This document shows positions 28,413 to 37,485 of a stretch of 64,000 nt of DNA, piece after piece. Each line of letters begins with the position of its first letter. Within the stretch, counting starts at the first letter, position 1. The position numbers were made by a program, and so were the translations under genes. The notes below the pieces were generated by a model, which was not told where the DNA came from, ran no database searches, and saw only the letters and a program-made list of their open reading frames with translations. The DNA is from Vibrio zhanjiangensis (lineage in GTDB: Bacteria; Pseudomonadota; Gammaproteobacteria; Enterobacterales; Vibrionaceae): positions 174,264-238,263 of the forward strand of contig NZ_BSPW01000021.1 in NCBI RefSeq assembly GCF_030161235.1. Direction: 5' to 3'.

Positions 28413-28719
28413 ATTTTTGAAAAAGCTCTCTCAGCTTGGTGATTTAGATCACGAAATAGCGAGTAAACTTGCAGAAGCTGAGATTAATTCTGAAGAAATC
28501 CTCAATCAGGTCGATACAAGGGAACAGATATTGCTAACCTTGATTAGTATAATAGGCAAGCATGATGAGTTAGCGCAATTACCAGAATGGCATGATGCCA
28601 TAAAGCGCACTCAGTTAACTGTTGAGCTGATGCAAAGTAAAACGGCAGAACTCGGCAGTAATTTGAAAAAGTACCGTTACGGCAATAAGTCGGTTCAACA
28701 GTACAAAAAATATTTATAA
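28396..28719 (+). CDS. flaI: Flagellar protein FlaI (FliT-like position)
   Basis: A 107-residue helical protein located between fliD and fliS, where FliT, the FliD chaperone, sits in enterics and FlaI in Vibrio. The sequence (LADEFLKKLSQLGDLDHEIA, then LSIIGKHDELAQLPEW type segments) predicts three helices with few hydrophobic stretches. I infer a chaperone for FliD. It starts within fliD (17-nt overlap), so translation is probably coupled. Sequence similarity to FliT itself is not evident by eye. Confidence 0.75.
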   Translation: MHLADEFLKKLSQLGDLDHEIASKLAEAEINSEEILNQVDTREQILLTLISIIGKHDELAQLPEWHDAIKRTQLTVELMQSKTAELGSNLKKYRYGNKSVQQYKKYL

Positions 28720-28730
28720 AGAGGGTTGTT

Positions 28731-29141
28731 ATGCGTGGTTCGTTACAGGCTTACAAGAAGGTATCGGTAGATAGCCAGCTCAGTGCTGCCTCCCCGCATA
28801 AAATTGTTCAAATGCTGATGGCAGGAGCAATTGAGCGTTTGATTCAGGGTAAAGCGGCAATGGAGCAGGGCAATATTCCAATTAAAGGTGAAAGGTTAGG
28901 TAAAGCTCTGGATATCATTATTAGTTTACGAAGCTGTTTGTCAATGGATGATGGTGGTGATATTGCTAAGAATCTTGATCAACTTTATGAGTTTATGATT
29001 ACGCAAATAACCGAAGCCAATCATAAAAATAACCCTCAGCCAATTGATGATGTTATCGACATAATTCGAGAAATTAAGTCTGCGTGGGAGCAAATACCTG
29101 CGGAGTATCACAACTTAACTGCAACAGATGTGGGTAATTAA
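28731..29141 (+). CDS. fliS: Flagellin export chaperone FliS
   Basis: Cytoplasmic chaperone that binds the C-terminus of flagellins and prevents early polymerisation. 136 residues, four-helix bundle. Family hallmarks: QAYKKVSVDSQLSAASPHKIVQMLM at the start and the IISLRSCLSMDDGGDIAKNLDQLYEFM stretch in the middle. It follows flaI by 11 nt and ends the flaG-fliD-flaI-fliS group. A hairpin at 29257-29279 may terminate the transcript. Confidence 0.95.
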   Translation: MRGSLQAYKKVSVDSQLSAASPHKIVQMLMAGAIERLIQGKAAMEQGNIPIKGERLGKALDIIISLRSCLSMDDGGDIAKNLDQLYEFMITQITEANHKNNPQPIDDVIDIIREIKSAWEQIPAEYHNLTATDVGN

Positions 29142-29256
29142 ACGATAAGTTTGAATTAAGCAGACTTATAACCATATTTTGTAGCAAAGCTTTGGGTATA
29201 AATGTCAAATCACCTAATTGCTTGGTTGCCTTTATTTTTTTATCAAATAGAATGTA

Positions 29257-29279
29257 AGCCACTAACTTGTTTAGTGGCT
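29257..29279 (+). terminator. Probable terminator after fliS
   Basis: AGCCACTAA (29257-29265) and TTAGTGGCT (29271-29279) form a perfect 9-bp stem with a 5-nt loop. A weak T-rich stretch follows. It is the only good hairpin between fliS and flrA. Confidence 0.55.
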
Positions 29280-29303
29280 AAATTTGTTGCTAAATTTTAT
29301 AAA

Positions 29304-29331
29304 TTGTCTATCACTAATCCTGTTCTATAGT
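29304..29331 (+). promoter_or_regulatory. Candidate sigma-70 promoter of flrA
   Basis: TTGTCT (29304-29309), 16 nt, TATAGT (29326-29331), about 65 nt before the flrA start. FlrA is the top regulator of the flagellar hierarchy and is expected to use the housekeeping sigma factor. Weak but plausible match. Confidence 0.4.
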
Positions 29332-29396
29332 TAGATTAGTCGTCAGAACAAAATATCAGCCACAACGTTTGAAAATAAAGGCAATAATTCTCTCCT

Positions 29397-30863
29397 ATGC
29401 AAGGTTTAGCAAAGCTGCTCGTAATTGAAGATGATGCGCAGGCACGTATCGATCTAAGTAACATATTAGAGTTCGTTGGAGAACAGTGCGAGCCGATAAG
29501 TTCTGCACAGTTAGACGACGTTGATTGGTCTAATGGTTGGGCTGGATGCATTCTGGGTTCTTTGAATAACCAAGGCCTTTCCTCTCAACTCAATGGCCAT
29601 CTATTAAAAGCCAATCATATTCCTTTACTGACTTTGGGAGCAAACTCTCATCCAGTTGAAGATATGACAAATTATGTCGGCGAACTGGAATATCCCTTAA
29701 ACTACCCACAAGTAAGTGAAGCGCTACGGCACTGTAAAGAATTCCTTGGACGTCAAGGAGTTAACTTCTCCGCCTCTTCTCGTGACAATGCTCTGTTTCG
29801 AAGTTTGGTCGGACAAAGTATGGGTATACAGGAAGTCAGGCACCTTATAGAGCAAGTCTCCTCTACTGAAGCGAGCGTGCTTATTTTGGGAGAGTCTGGT
29901 ACGGGTAAAGAAGTAGTGGCACGTAATATCCACTATCATTCGGCTCGTAAGGCGGGCCCATTTGTGCCAATAAATTGTGGTGCTATTCCTCCTGACTTAT
30001 TGGAAAGTGAATTGTTTGGTCATGAGAAAGGAGCGTTTACTGGTGCAATTACCTCGCGTAAAGGACGTTTTGAGTTAGCTGAGGGAGGAACTTTGTTTTT
30101 GGATGAAATTGGTGATATGCCAATGCCAATGCAAGTTAAACTTCTTCGAGTGTTGCAAGAGCGATGTTTCGAGCGTGTTGGTGGGAATACGACGATAAGA
30201 GTTAATGTTCGAGTCATTGCGGCCACTCATCGAAATCTAGAAAATATGATAAAAGACGAATCGTTTCGAGAAGATTTATATTATCGTCTTAATGTTTTCC
30301 CTATTGAAATGCCTCCTTTGCGTGATCGGATTGATGATGTCCCTCTATTACTTCAAGAATTAATGGCTCGTATGGAATCGGATGGTACATCATCGATTTG
30401 TTTTACCCCAAGATCAATCAACTCGCTTATGGAACATAATTGGCCGGGTAACGTAAGGGAGCTCGCTAATTTGGTGGAAAGGATGATTATTCTCTATCCT
30501 AATAGCCTGGTGGACGTCAATCATTTACCAACCAAATATCGATACAGTGATATTCCTGAATTCCATCCTGAGTACAATGCATTTGCAACCATAGAAGAGC
30601 AAGAGCGAGATGTATTGCAAGATATATTTTCTGAGGGCTTTAGCCTCGATAAAAGCGAAACAATGCATGAGCATATCCATACACCTCAAGAACTTCCCCC
30701 TGAGGGTGTCAACCTGAAGGAAATATTAGCGGATTTGGAGCTGAATATGATTAACCAAGCATTAGAGGCACAAGACGGTGTAGTGGCTCGAGCCGCAGAT
30801 ATGCTTGGTATGCGACGAACAACACTGGTTGAGAAGATGCGTAAGTACAATGTCCAACGTTAG
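29397..30863 (+). CDS. flrA: Sigma-54-dependent flagellar master regulator FlrA
   Basis: Enhancer-binding protein at the top of the polar flagellar hierarchy; with sigma-54 it turns on flrBC and other early genes. 488 residues: N-terminal FleQ-type receiver-like domain (about 1-125, [20 protein letters not shown]), AAA+ domain with Walker A GESGTGKE at 165-172, GAFTGA sigma-54 contact loop at 212-217 and Walker [12 protein letters not shown], then a Fis-type helix-turn-helix at the C-terminus ([19 protein letters not shown]). FleQ relatives bind cyclic di-GMP and FlhG. It precedes flrBC. Confidence 0.96.
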   Translation: MQGLAKLLVIEDDAQARIDLSNILEFVGEQCEPISSAQLDDVDWSNGWAGCILGSLNNQGLSSQLNGHLLKANHIPLLTLGANSHPVEDMTNYVGELEYPLNYPQVSEALRHCKEFLGRQGVNFSASSRDNALFRSLVGQSMGIQEVRHLIEQVSSTEASVLILGESGTGKEVVARNIHYHSARKAGPFVPINCGAIPPDLLESELFGHEKGAFTGAITSRKGRFELAEGGTLFLDEIGDMPMPMQVKLLRVLQERCFERVGGNTTIRVNVRVIAATHRNLENMIKDESFREDLYYRLNVFPIEMPPLRDRIDDVPLLLQELMARMESDGTSSICFTPRSINSLMEHNWPGNVRELANLVERMIILYPNSLVDVNHLPTKYRYSDIPEFHPEYNAFATIEEQERDVLQDIFSEGFSLDKSETMHEHIHTPQELPPEGVNLKEILADLELNMINQALEAQDGVVARAADMLGMRRTTLVEKMRKYNVQR

Positions 30864-30925
30864 GACGTCAATTATTCACGTCGTCAAAATTCTGACTTGA
30901 TATTAAGTGTTTGAATTAAATGAAT

Positions 30926-30960
30926 AATAGTCTGGCTTGCTTTTTGCATTCCAGACTATT
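30926..30960 (+). promoter_or_regulatory. Sigma-54 promoter of flrBC inside a perfect inverted repeat
   Basis: TGGCTTGCTTTTTGC at 30933-30947 matches the sigma-54 site (GG and GC separated by 10 nt). It lies across a perfect 10-bp inverted repeat, AATAGTCTGG (30926-30935) and CCAGACTATT (30951-30960), which is followed by TGTTGTTTTT like an intrinsic terminator of flrA. Confidence 0.85.
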
Positions 30961-30986
30961 GTTGTTTTTAAAGGCAGAAATACGAC

Positions 30987-32051
30987 ATGCAAGCAGCTCA
31001 AGCGATGATGGATCAGAAACCACTTGGTACTATTGAAGAGCAAGTTGAGAGATACAAGCAGGTACTGGATGTTATGCCTGCAGGGGTAATCTTGTTAGAC
31101 ACACAAGGTGTAGTGCATGAAGCGAACCCTGAAGCTCAGAGATTGCTAGAAATGCCTCTTATAGGACAAAAGTGGTTTGAAGTTATTCAGGGGGCCTTTG
31201 CTCCTCGAGACGACGATGGTCATGAAGTATCCCTGCATAATGGGCGCAAAGTAAGGCTGGCAATTTCCGCTTCCACCACCGGGCAGTTAATTCTTATCAC
31301 GGACTTGACTGAAACAAGACTATTGCAATCGCGTATTAGCGATCTGCAACGTCTATCTTCTCTCGGAAGAATGGTGGCCTCACTGGCTCACCAAGTTCGT
31401 ACCCCTCTGTCTAGCGCCATGCTTTATGCCTCAAATCTTGGTGCTCCAAGTTTACCCGTTGCAACTAAGCAACGTTTTCAAACCAAGCTCATGGACCGTT
31501 TACATGATTTAGAAAAGCAAGTGAACGATATGCTGCTGTTTGCCAAAGGTGGTGATAACAAGGTAGTTAAGCCTTTCACAATTTCTGACTTAGTGTCTGA
31601 ATTTTCTCCTATGGTTGAAACCGCGCTGAAAAATAATCAAATCGATTATCACCTAGAAGTTGAAAAAAGCGACATTGAGATCTTAGGCAATGCGAACGCA
31701 ATCGCATCAGCATTGAGTAACTTGGTGATGAACGCCATTCAGATTGCAGGGAAAGGTTCTCAAGTGGATGTATTTTTTAGACCTGTACGAAATGAGCTGA
31801 AGATATCTGTCTCGGATAGCGGTCCTGGTGTGCCGAAAGAATTACAAAATCAAATTATGGAGCCGTTCTTTACGACTCGATCCCAAGGAACAGGGCTTGG
31901 ACTTGCTGTTGTGCAGATGGTATGCCGTGCTCATGACGGGAGGCTGGAATTGATTTCAGAAAAAGGGGAAGGAGCATGTTTCACGGTTTGTATCCCTTTT
32001 GAAACCAGTTTGGAGTCTAGCCCGAAAACAATCACAGGAGAAGGACAATGA
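30987..32051 (+). CDS. flrB: Flagellar sensor histidine kinase FlrB
   Basis: Cytoplasmic kinase that phosphorylates FlrC. 354 residues: a PAS-like domain at about 20-105 (VMPAGVILLDTQGVVHEANPEAQRLLEMP), a dimerisation/phosphoacceptor helix with His135 in SLAHQVRTPLSS, and an ATPase domain with N box (SNLVMNAIQIA), DSGPGVP and GTGLGLAVVQM. No membrane segment is seen, so the signal is internal, probably the state of basal-body assembly. The stop codon overlaps the flrC start. Confidence 0.95.
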   Translation: MQAAQAMMDQKPLGTIEEQVERYKQVLDVMPAGVILLDTQGVVHEANPEAQRLLEMPLIGQKWFEVIQGAFAPRDDDGHEVSLHNGRKVRLAISASTTGQLILITDLTETRLLQSRISDLQRLSSLGRMVASLAHQVRTPLSSAMLYASNLGAPSLPVATKQRFQTKLMDRLHDLEKQVNDMLLFAKGGDNKVVKPFTISDLVSEFSPMVETALKNNQIDYHLEVEKSDIEILGNANAIASALSNLVMNAIQIAGKGSQVDVFFRPVRNELKISVSDSGPGVPKELQNQIMEPFFTTRSQGTGLGLAVVQMVCRAHDGRLELISEKGEGACFTVCIPFETSLESSPKTITGEGQ

Positions 32052-33448
32052 TGCAAAGCAAAGTACTGATCGTAGAAGACGATGAAGGTTTGCGCGAAGC
32101 CTTAGTGGATACGCTCGCTCTGGCAGGATATGAGTGGTTAGAAGCCGATAGCGCGGAAGATGCCTTGCTCAAACTTAAAGCCCACTCTGTTGATATTGTG
32201 GTGTCTGATGTACAGATGGCGGGCATGGGAGGATTAGCTCTGCTACGTACAATCAAGCAGCATTGGCCAAATATTCCTGTCCTACTGATGACAGCCTACG
32301 CGAATATAGAAGATGCGGTATCGGCAATGAAAGATGGTGCTATCGATTATATGGCTAAGCCTTTTGCTCCGGAAGTTTTACTCAATATGGTGAGCCGCTA
32401 TGTTCCCAATAAGTCGGAAGATGATGGCGATGCGGTAGTGGCAGACGACAAGAGTTTAAAATTATTGGCAATGGCAGAAAAAGTGGCCAAAACGGATGCG
32501 AATGTCATGGTGCTCGGCCCCAGTGGTTCAGGTAAAGAAGTTATGTCGCGATATATTCACAATGTGTCTAATCGCAAAGACGGTCCTTTTGTGGCTATTA
32601 ACTGTGCGGCTATTCCAGACAATATGTTGGAAGCCACTTTATTTGGCTATGAAAAAGGGGCTTTTACTGGAGCAGTGCAGGCTTGTCCTGGTAAGTTTGA
32701 ACAAGCTCAGGGCGGGACTATTTTGCTCGATGAAATCAGCGAAATGGATTTGAATTTGCAAGCTAAGTTATTGCGAGTATTGCAAGAAAGAGAAGTTGAA
32801 CGGTTAGGGAGCCGGAAGAGCATAAAGCTTGATGTGCGAGTGTTAGCGACCAGTAACCGAGATCTCAAACTTTATGTACAAGAAGGCAATTTCCGCGAGG
32901 ATTTGTATTATCGTTTAAATGTTTTCCCTCTGGCTTGGCCCGCACTTTGCGAGCGCAAAGGCGATGTTGAGCCACTCGCTAAGCATCTGATAGAGCGTCA
33001 TTGCAAAAAGCTAGGGTTTCCGGTTCCTGAATTGTCAGCCAGTGCCTTAAACAAGCTGCTTGCGTATCATTGGCCCGGTAATGTTCGTGAGTTAGATAAT
33101 GTTGTCCAGCGCGCCCTGATTTTGAGTGAGAATAGCCAGATTGATGCTGAGCATATCCTGCTGGAAGGTCTTGATTGGCAAGATGCGTGTAGCCTGCAGT
33201 ATATCGTCGAAACTGGTCAAATTAACGCGCCTAATATTCGACCCTTAGCTGAAGTTGAAAATGACTTCTCAATGTCTTCGGGTTTAGGGGGAGAATTAAG
33301 GGAACAGGAGTTCGCCATTATTTTGGACACGTTGGAAGAGTGTAATGGGCGGCGTAAGGATATGGCAGAAAAATTGGGCATCAGTCCTCGTACACTGCGC
33401 TACAAGCTAGCAAAAATGAGAGATGCGGGAATTGATATTCCCAATTAA
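32048..33448 (+). CDS. flrC: Sigma-54-dependent response regulator FlrC
   Basis: Activator of the middle flagellar genes when phosphorylated by FlrB. 466 residues: receiver domain with phosphorylated Asp54 (VVSDVQMAG) and Lys in YMAKPFAP; AAA+ domain with GPSGSGKE, GAFTGA and ILLDEISEM; C-terminal Fis-type helix-turn-helix (DMAEKLGISPRTLRYKLAKM). Two consecutive ATGs (32048, 32051) are possible starts after GGAGAAGGA; the first overlaps the flrB stop. A sigma-54 site for the fliE operon lies 27 nt downstream. Confidence 0.96.
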   Translation: MMQSKVLIVEDDEGLREALVDTLALAGYEWLEADSAEDALLKLKAHSVDIVVSDVQMAGMGGLALLRTIKQHWPNIPVLLMTAYANIEDAVSAMKDGAIDYMAKPFAPEVLLNMVSRYVPNKSEDDGDAVVADDKSLKLLAMAEKVAKTDANVMVLGPSGSGKEVMSRYIHNVSNRKDGPFVAINCAAIPDNMLEATLFGYEKGAFTGAVQACPGKFEQAQGGTILLDEISEMDLNLQAKLLRVLQEREVERLGSRKSIKLDVRVLATSNRDLKLYVQEGNFREDLYYRLNVFPLAWPALCERKGDVEPLAKHLIERHCKKLGFPVPELSASALNKLLAYHWPGNVRELDNVVQRALILSENSQIDAEHILLEGLDWQDACSLQYIVETGQINAPNIRPLAEVENDFSMSSGLGGELREQEFAIILDTLEECNGRRKDMAEKLGISPRTLRYKLAKMRDAGIDIPN

Positions 33449-33475
33449 TGCGCAATTTGTATTACCGACTTTTTG

Positions 33476-33490
33476 TGGCATATAGATTGC
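33476..33490 (+). promoter_or_regulatory. Sigma-54 promoter of the fliE operon
   Basis: TGGCATATAGATTGC: GG and GC separated by exactly 10 nt and close to the consensus TGGCACN5TTGC. Located 54 nt before fliE and just after flrC, it should be the FlrC-dependent promoter for the basal-body and export genes. FlrC is known to bind downstream of some target starts; I could not define its site. Confidence 0.85.
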
Positions 33491-33544
33491 AGATTATTCT
33501 AACAACAAGGAATGAAGTCAAAGAGTTGACGGTTGAGGTGTTCT

Positions 33545-33856
33545 ATGAAAGTAGATGGTTTCCAAGGCGAATTACAATCAATGATGTTCGAAGCAGCAAA
33601 TACAAAACCGACTGCGACTGGACAAAAAGTGGGTGCTGATTTTAAAGACTTACTTAATAACGCCATCAACAATGTCAATGGGCTGTCGAAAACATCAAGC
33701 GACTTACAAATGCGTTTTGATCGTGGTGATGAGGACATTTCATTATCTGATGTCATGATTGCACGAAACAAATCGAGTGTTGCATTTGAAGCGACAATTC
33801 AGGTACGCAACAAGCTTGTTGAAGCGTACAAAGAATTAATGAATATGCCAGTTTAA
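33545..33856 (+). CDS. fliE: Flagellar hook-basal body protein FliE
   Basis: Junction protein between the MS ring and the rod. 103 residues with the conserved C-terminal half: LSDVMIARNKSSVAFEATIQVRNKLVEAYKELMNMPV. ATG 33545 is used because TTGAGGTG is just upstream; an in-frame codon at 33533 would add four residues without a ribosome site. First gene of the operon that runs through fliJ and perhaps to flhB. Confidence 0.94.
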   Translation: MKVDGFQGELQSMMFEAANTKPTATGQKVGADFKDLLNNAINNVNGLSKTSSDLQMRFDRGDEDISLSDVMIARNKSSVAFEATIQVRNKLVEAYKELMNMPV

Positions 33857-33872
33857 GCGATAGGTATTGACC

Positions 33873-35624
33873 GTGTCAGAAGAAGAAAATCCATCAACAG
33901 AGCTGGCTGTGGCAGAGAGTGCTCCGGATACAGCCATGGTTGCGACATCAGATATGGATAACGATATTCAGAATCCAGATCTAGACGAGCAAAGTTCGAA
34001 GAAATTCGATATGGCCGTGGGCGATTTGGATCTTCTGCGCCAAGTCGTGCTTGTGTTCTCGATTTCCATCTGTGTTGCTTTGATAGTGATGTTGTTTTTC
34101 TGGGTCAGAGAGCCTGAAATGCGTCCTCTGGGCGCTTACGATACCGAGGAACTTATCCCTGTATTGGATTATCTTGATCAGGAAAAAATAGATTATAACC
34201 TTGATGGTAATACGATCTCAGTCCCAGCTAGTGAATACAATTCAATCAAGCTCAACATGGTTCGAGCTGGTTTGAACAATGAAAAACAGGCTGGAAACGA
34301 GATTTTGATGCAGGACATGGGCTTCGGCGTTTCCCAGCGTTTAGAGCAAGAACGTTTAAAATTGAGTCGTGAGCTACAACTTGCCAAGGCGATTGAAGAA
34401 ATGAAGCATGTGCGTAAAGCGCGTGTGTTGCTGGCTTTACCTAAACAAAGTGTGTTTGTTCGCCACAATCAAGAAGCTTCAGCTTCGGTATTTTTAACCC
34501 TCCGTATGGGTGCTTCTCTCAAGCAGGAAGAAGTAGACGCTGTTGTGGATATGGTCGCCAGTGCTGTTCCGGGAATGAAAACCAACCGCATCACTGTAAC
34601 GGATCAACATGGTCGTTTGTTGAGTTCTGGTTCTCAAGACCCAGCCTCCGCTGCTCGTAGAAAAGAGCATGAACTTGAGCGCAAACAAGAAGAAGCTTTA
34701 CGAGAAAAAATAGATTCGGTACTGATCCCAATTTTGGGCTTTGGGAACTACACAGCACAAGTCGATATTCAGTTAGATTTCAGCGCTGTAGAGCAAACTC
34801 GAAAAAGTTTTGATCCTAATACACCCTCTACGAGAAGTGAGTACACTCTCGAAGACTATAATAATGGTAACGTTGTCGCTGGTGTGCCCGGGGCGCTCAG
34901 TAATCAACCGCCTGCGGATGCGTCCATTCCTCAAGATGTTGCGCAGATGAAGGACGGTTCTTTACTTGGGCAAGGTTCTGTTCACAAAGAAGCGACACGT
35001 AATTTTGAATTGGATACCACAATCAGTCATGAGCGTCGCCAGTCGGGGATAGTCAATCGTCAAACCGTCGCGGTTGCGATAAAAAATCGTCCAACCACTA
35101 ATCCTGATACAGGAGAGACGACCTACCAACCGATTTCTGATGCAGAGTTAAAGTCAATTCGAGATTTACTGATTGGGGCAGTTGGCTTCAACGAAAATCG
35201 CGGTGATTTGTTGAATGTGCTTAGTATGCAGTTTGCAGAGCCTGAGGTTGAGGTTTTGCTTGATGTGCCTATCTGGGAACATGAAAACTTTAATGACTGG
35301 ATGAGATGGTTGGCCAGTGCACTTGTTATCATAGTGATTGTTCTTGTATTGGTTCGTCCTGCAATGACCAAACTGCTCAATCCAGCTTCGGATGATGACG
35401 ACGATTTGTATGGCCCAGATGGCTTGCCCATTGGTGCTGATGGAGAAACAAGCCTCATTGGCGGTGACATGGATGGTGGAGAGTTATTTGAGTTTGGCTC
35501 TAGTATTGACTTACCTAATCTCCACAAAGATGAAGACGTGCTCAAAGCAGTTCGAGCTCTCGTAGCAAATGAGCCTGAGCTAGCGGCGCAAGTAGTGAAG
35601 AACTGGATGGAAGATGGCAAATGA
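33873..35624 (+). CDS. fliF: Flagellar MS-ring protein FliF
   Basis: Forms the membrane-embedded MS ring, base for FliG and the export gate. 583 residues: acidic N-terminal tail (about 1-45), first membrane helix at about 50-72 (VVLVFSISICVALIVMLFFW), ring-building periplasmic domain, second membrane helix at about 475-497 (WLASALVIIVIVLVLVRPAM), and a C-terminal tail with FGSSIDLPNLHKDEDVLKAV that binds FliG. I prefer GTG 33873 to TTG 33867, since the ribosome site ATAGG is at better distance. Overlaps fliG by 11 nt. Confidence 0.95.
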   Translation: MSEEENPSTELAVAESAPDTAMVATSDMDNDIQNPDLDEQSSKKFDMAVGDLDLLRQVVLVFSISICVALIVMLFFWVREPEMRPLGAYDTEELIPVLDYLDQEKIDYNLDGNTISVPASEYNSIKLNMVRAGLNNEKQAGNEILMQDMGFGVSQRLEQERLKLSRELQLAKAIEEMKHVRKARVLLALPKQSVFVRHNQEASASVFLTLRMGASLKQEEVDAVVDMVASAVPGMKTNRITVTDQHGRLLSSGSQDPASAARRKEHELERKQEEALREKIDSVLIPILGFGNYTAQVDIQLDFSAVEQTRKSFDPNTPSTRSEYTLEDYNNGNVVAGVPGALSNQPPADASIPQDVAQMKDGSLLGQGSVHKEATRNFELDTTISHERRQSGIVNRQTVAVAIKNRPTTNPDTGETTYQPISDAELKSIRDLLIGAVGFNENRGDLLNVLSMQFAEPEVEVLLDVPIWEHENFNDWMRWLASALVIIVIVLVLVRPAMTKLLNPASDDDDDLYGPDGLPIGADGETSLIGGDMDGGELFEFGSSIDLPNLHKDEDVLKAVRALVANEPELAAQVVKNWMEDGK

Positions 35625-36660
35625 CGTAGCCCCGAAAGGGGAAGGTGATGAAAACACCTTAGATATCGAAAGTGTACCAGGTGAAGAACGTGCCGCTATT
35701 TTGTTGTTGAGCCTCAACGAACAAGACGCAGCTGGAATTATTCGCCATCTAGAACCCAAGCAAGTACAGCGTGTCGGTAGTGCGATGGCGCAAGCTGCTA
35801 GCTTCAATCAAGAAAAGGTCAGTGTTGTTCACCGAGCATTTTTAGAAGATATCCAAAAATACACCAATATAGGCATGGGCAGTGAAGACTTCATGCGTAA
35901 TGCTTTAGTTGCCGCTCTTGGTGAAGACAAAGCCAATAACCTTGTTGACCAGATATTACTTGGTACAGGCTCAAAAGGTTTGGATTCACTTAAATGGATG
36001 GATCCCCGTCAGGTTGCCAGCATAATTATCAATGAGCACCCTCAGATTCAAACCATCGTACTTTCCTATTTGGAGCCGGACCAATCTGCGGAAATTTTGA
36101 CACAATTTGCAGAGCGTGACGCGCTTGACCTCATTATGCGTATCGCCACTTTAGAAGAAGTCCAACCATCTGCTTTGGCTGAGTTAAATGAAATTATGGA
36201 GAAACAGTTTGCAGGTCAAGCCGGTGCTCAAGCTGCGAAAATTGGTGGTACTAAGGCTGCTGCTGAAATCATGAACTTTATGGATAACCAGATGGAAGGC
36301 ATCATGATGGAGCAAATTCGTGAGCAAGATGAAGACATGGCAACACAGATTCAAGATCTAATGTTTGTGTTTGAAAACCTTATTGAAGTGGATGACCAAG
36401 GGATTCAAAAATTGCTGCGTGATGTTCCTCAAGATGCGCTGCAACGTTCACTTAAAGGTGCCGATGATGCTCTTCGTGAAAAGATATTCAAGAATATGTC
36501 CAAACGTGCAGCAGAGCTTATGCGTGATGACCTTGAGGCGATGGCACCAATCAAGGTCTCTGATGTTGAAGCGGCACAGAAAGAAGTGCTGGCTATTGCA
36601 CGTAAAATGGCTGACTCCGGTGAAATTGTACTTGGCGGTGGTGCTGATGAATTCTTGTAG
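35614..36660 (+). CDS. fliG: Flagellar motor switch protein FliG
   Basis: Rotor protein that binds FliF and is turned by the PomA/PomB stator. 348 residues in three helical domains: N-terminal (GEERAAILLLSLNEQDAAGIIRHL), middle with EHPQIQTIVLSYLEP (the EHPQ motif that contacts FliM), and C-terminal torque helix region with the charged residues in LMFVFENLIEVDDQGIQKLLRDV. The first 17 residues are a short acidic extension beyond E. coli FliG. It overlaps fliF, so the two are coupled. Confidence 0.96.
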   Translation: MANDVAPKGEGDENTLDIESVPGEERAAILLLSLNEQDAAGIIRHLEPKQVQRVGSAMAQAASFNQEKVSVVHRAFLEDIQKYTNIGMGSEDFMRNALVAALGEDKANNLVDQILLGTGSKGLDSLKWMDPRQVASIIINEHPQIQTIVLSYLEPDQSAEILTQFAERDALDLIMRIATLEEVQPSALAELNEIMEKQFAGQAGAQAAKIGGTKAAAEIMNFMDNQMEGIMMEQIREQDEDMATQIQDLMFVFENLIEVDDQGIQKLLRDVPQDALQRSLKGADDALREKIFKNMSKRAAELMRDDLEAMAPIKVSDVEAAQKEVLAIARKMADSGEIVLGGGADEFL

Positions 36661-36684
36661 TTTTGAAAGTTAGGTGACGTGGCA

Positions 36685-37485
36685 ATGTCAGACGAAAGAA
36701 AGCGTGGATATTTGCGCATAGAAGATGGCGATCTTGCCCATAAAACGGAATTGTGGGGGATGCCGGACTATTCATCGGAAACGCGTTCTCAGGCTAAAGA
36801 AACAGCCATGAATTACGATCCTAGTTGGATGCCTGTTCTTCCCGAGCCAGAACCCGAGCCACCTAAAGAACTCACCGAAGAAGAAATTGAGCAAATCAAG
36901 CGACAGGCTTATGAAAACGGATTGTTGCAAGGTCAGGAAGCGGGGTTTACGCAAGGTTTTGAAAAAGGAAAGGAACAAGGGCTTGTTGAAGGTCATAAGG
37001 AAGGTTTTGAAGAGGGGAAAACTGAGGGAATAGAGGCTGGACAAGAGCTTGTGCAACAGCAAATTCAAACGTTTGTCGGACTGGCGAATCAATTTGCTCA
37101 ACCACTTGAGTTACTTAATGTCCAAGTTGAAAGGCAGATTGTTGATATGGTATTAACTTTGGTCAAGGAAGTGGTCCATGTCGAAGCTCAAATCAATCCT
37201 AAAGTTGTGTTAGACACCGTCAAACAGTCTGTTGAAGCACTTCCTGTCTCTGGGCATTCCATCACGATTAAACTTCATCCCGATGATATTGACATCGTGC
37301 GTTCCTCTTATGGCGAAGGTGAACTTGAATTTCGCAACTGGTTGCTTGCCGCAGAACCAGCATTAAATCGTGGTGATTTGCAGATTGAAGCCGGTGAATC
37401 GAGTGTCAATTACCGCTTAGAAGATAGAATTCGCAGTGTGCTCAATAACTTCTGCGGTACAAATCATCACCAAGGTGGTGACTGA
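36685..37485 (+). CDS. fliH: Flagellar assembly protein FliH
   Basis: Regulator of the export ATPase FliI and linker to the C ring. 266 residues. Between about residues 75 and 112 there is a run of GxxxG-type repeats ([17 protein letters not shown], then [13 protein letters not shown]) that builds a long helix, as known for FliH. The C-terminal V-ATPase-E-like domain has [21 protein letters not shown] use ATG 36685 (AGGTG 9 nt upstream) over GTG 36679. The last base of its stop codon is shared with the fliI start codon. Confidence 0.93.
   Translation: MSDERKRGYLRIEDGDLAHKTELWGMPDYSSETRSQAKETAMNYDPSWMPVLPEPEPEPPKELTEEEIEQIKRQAYENGLLQGQEAGFTQGFEKGKEQGLVEGHKEGFEEGKTEGIEAGQELVQQQIQTFVGLANQFAQPLELLNVQVERQIVDMVLTLVKEVVHVEAQINPKVVLDTVKQSVEALPVSGHSITIKLHPDDIDIVRSSYGEGELEFRNWLLAAEPALNRGDLQIEAGESSVNYRLEDRIRSVLNNFCGTNHHQGGD

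Noticed and set aside
29142..29396. Gap between fliS and flrA considered as a small RNA gene
   Set aside because: Only a terminator-like hairpin and a promoter candidate were found; no independent transcript is supported by the sequence.
35123..35620. 165-codon open frame on the minus strand
   Set aside because: Fully inside fliF on the other strand; composition is what an antisense frame of an acidic gene gives.
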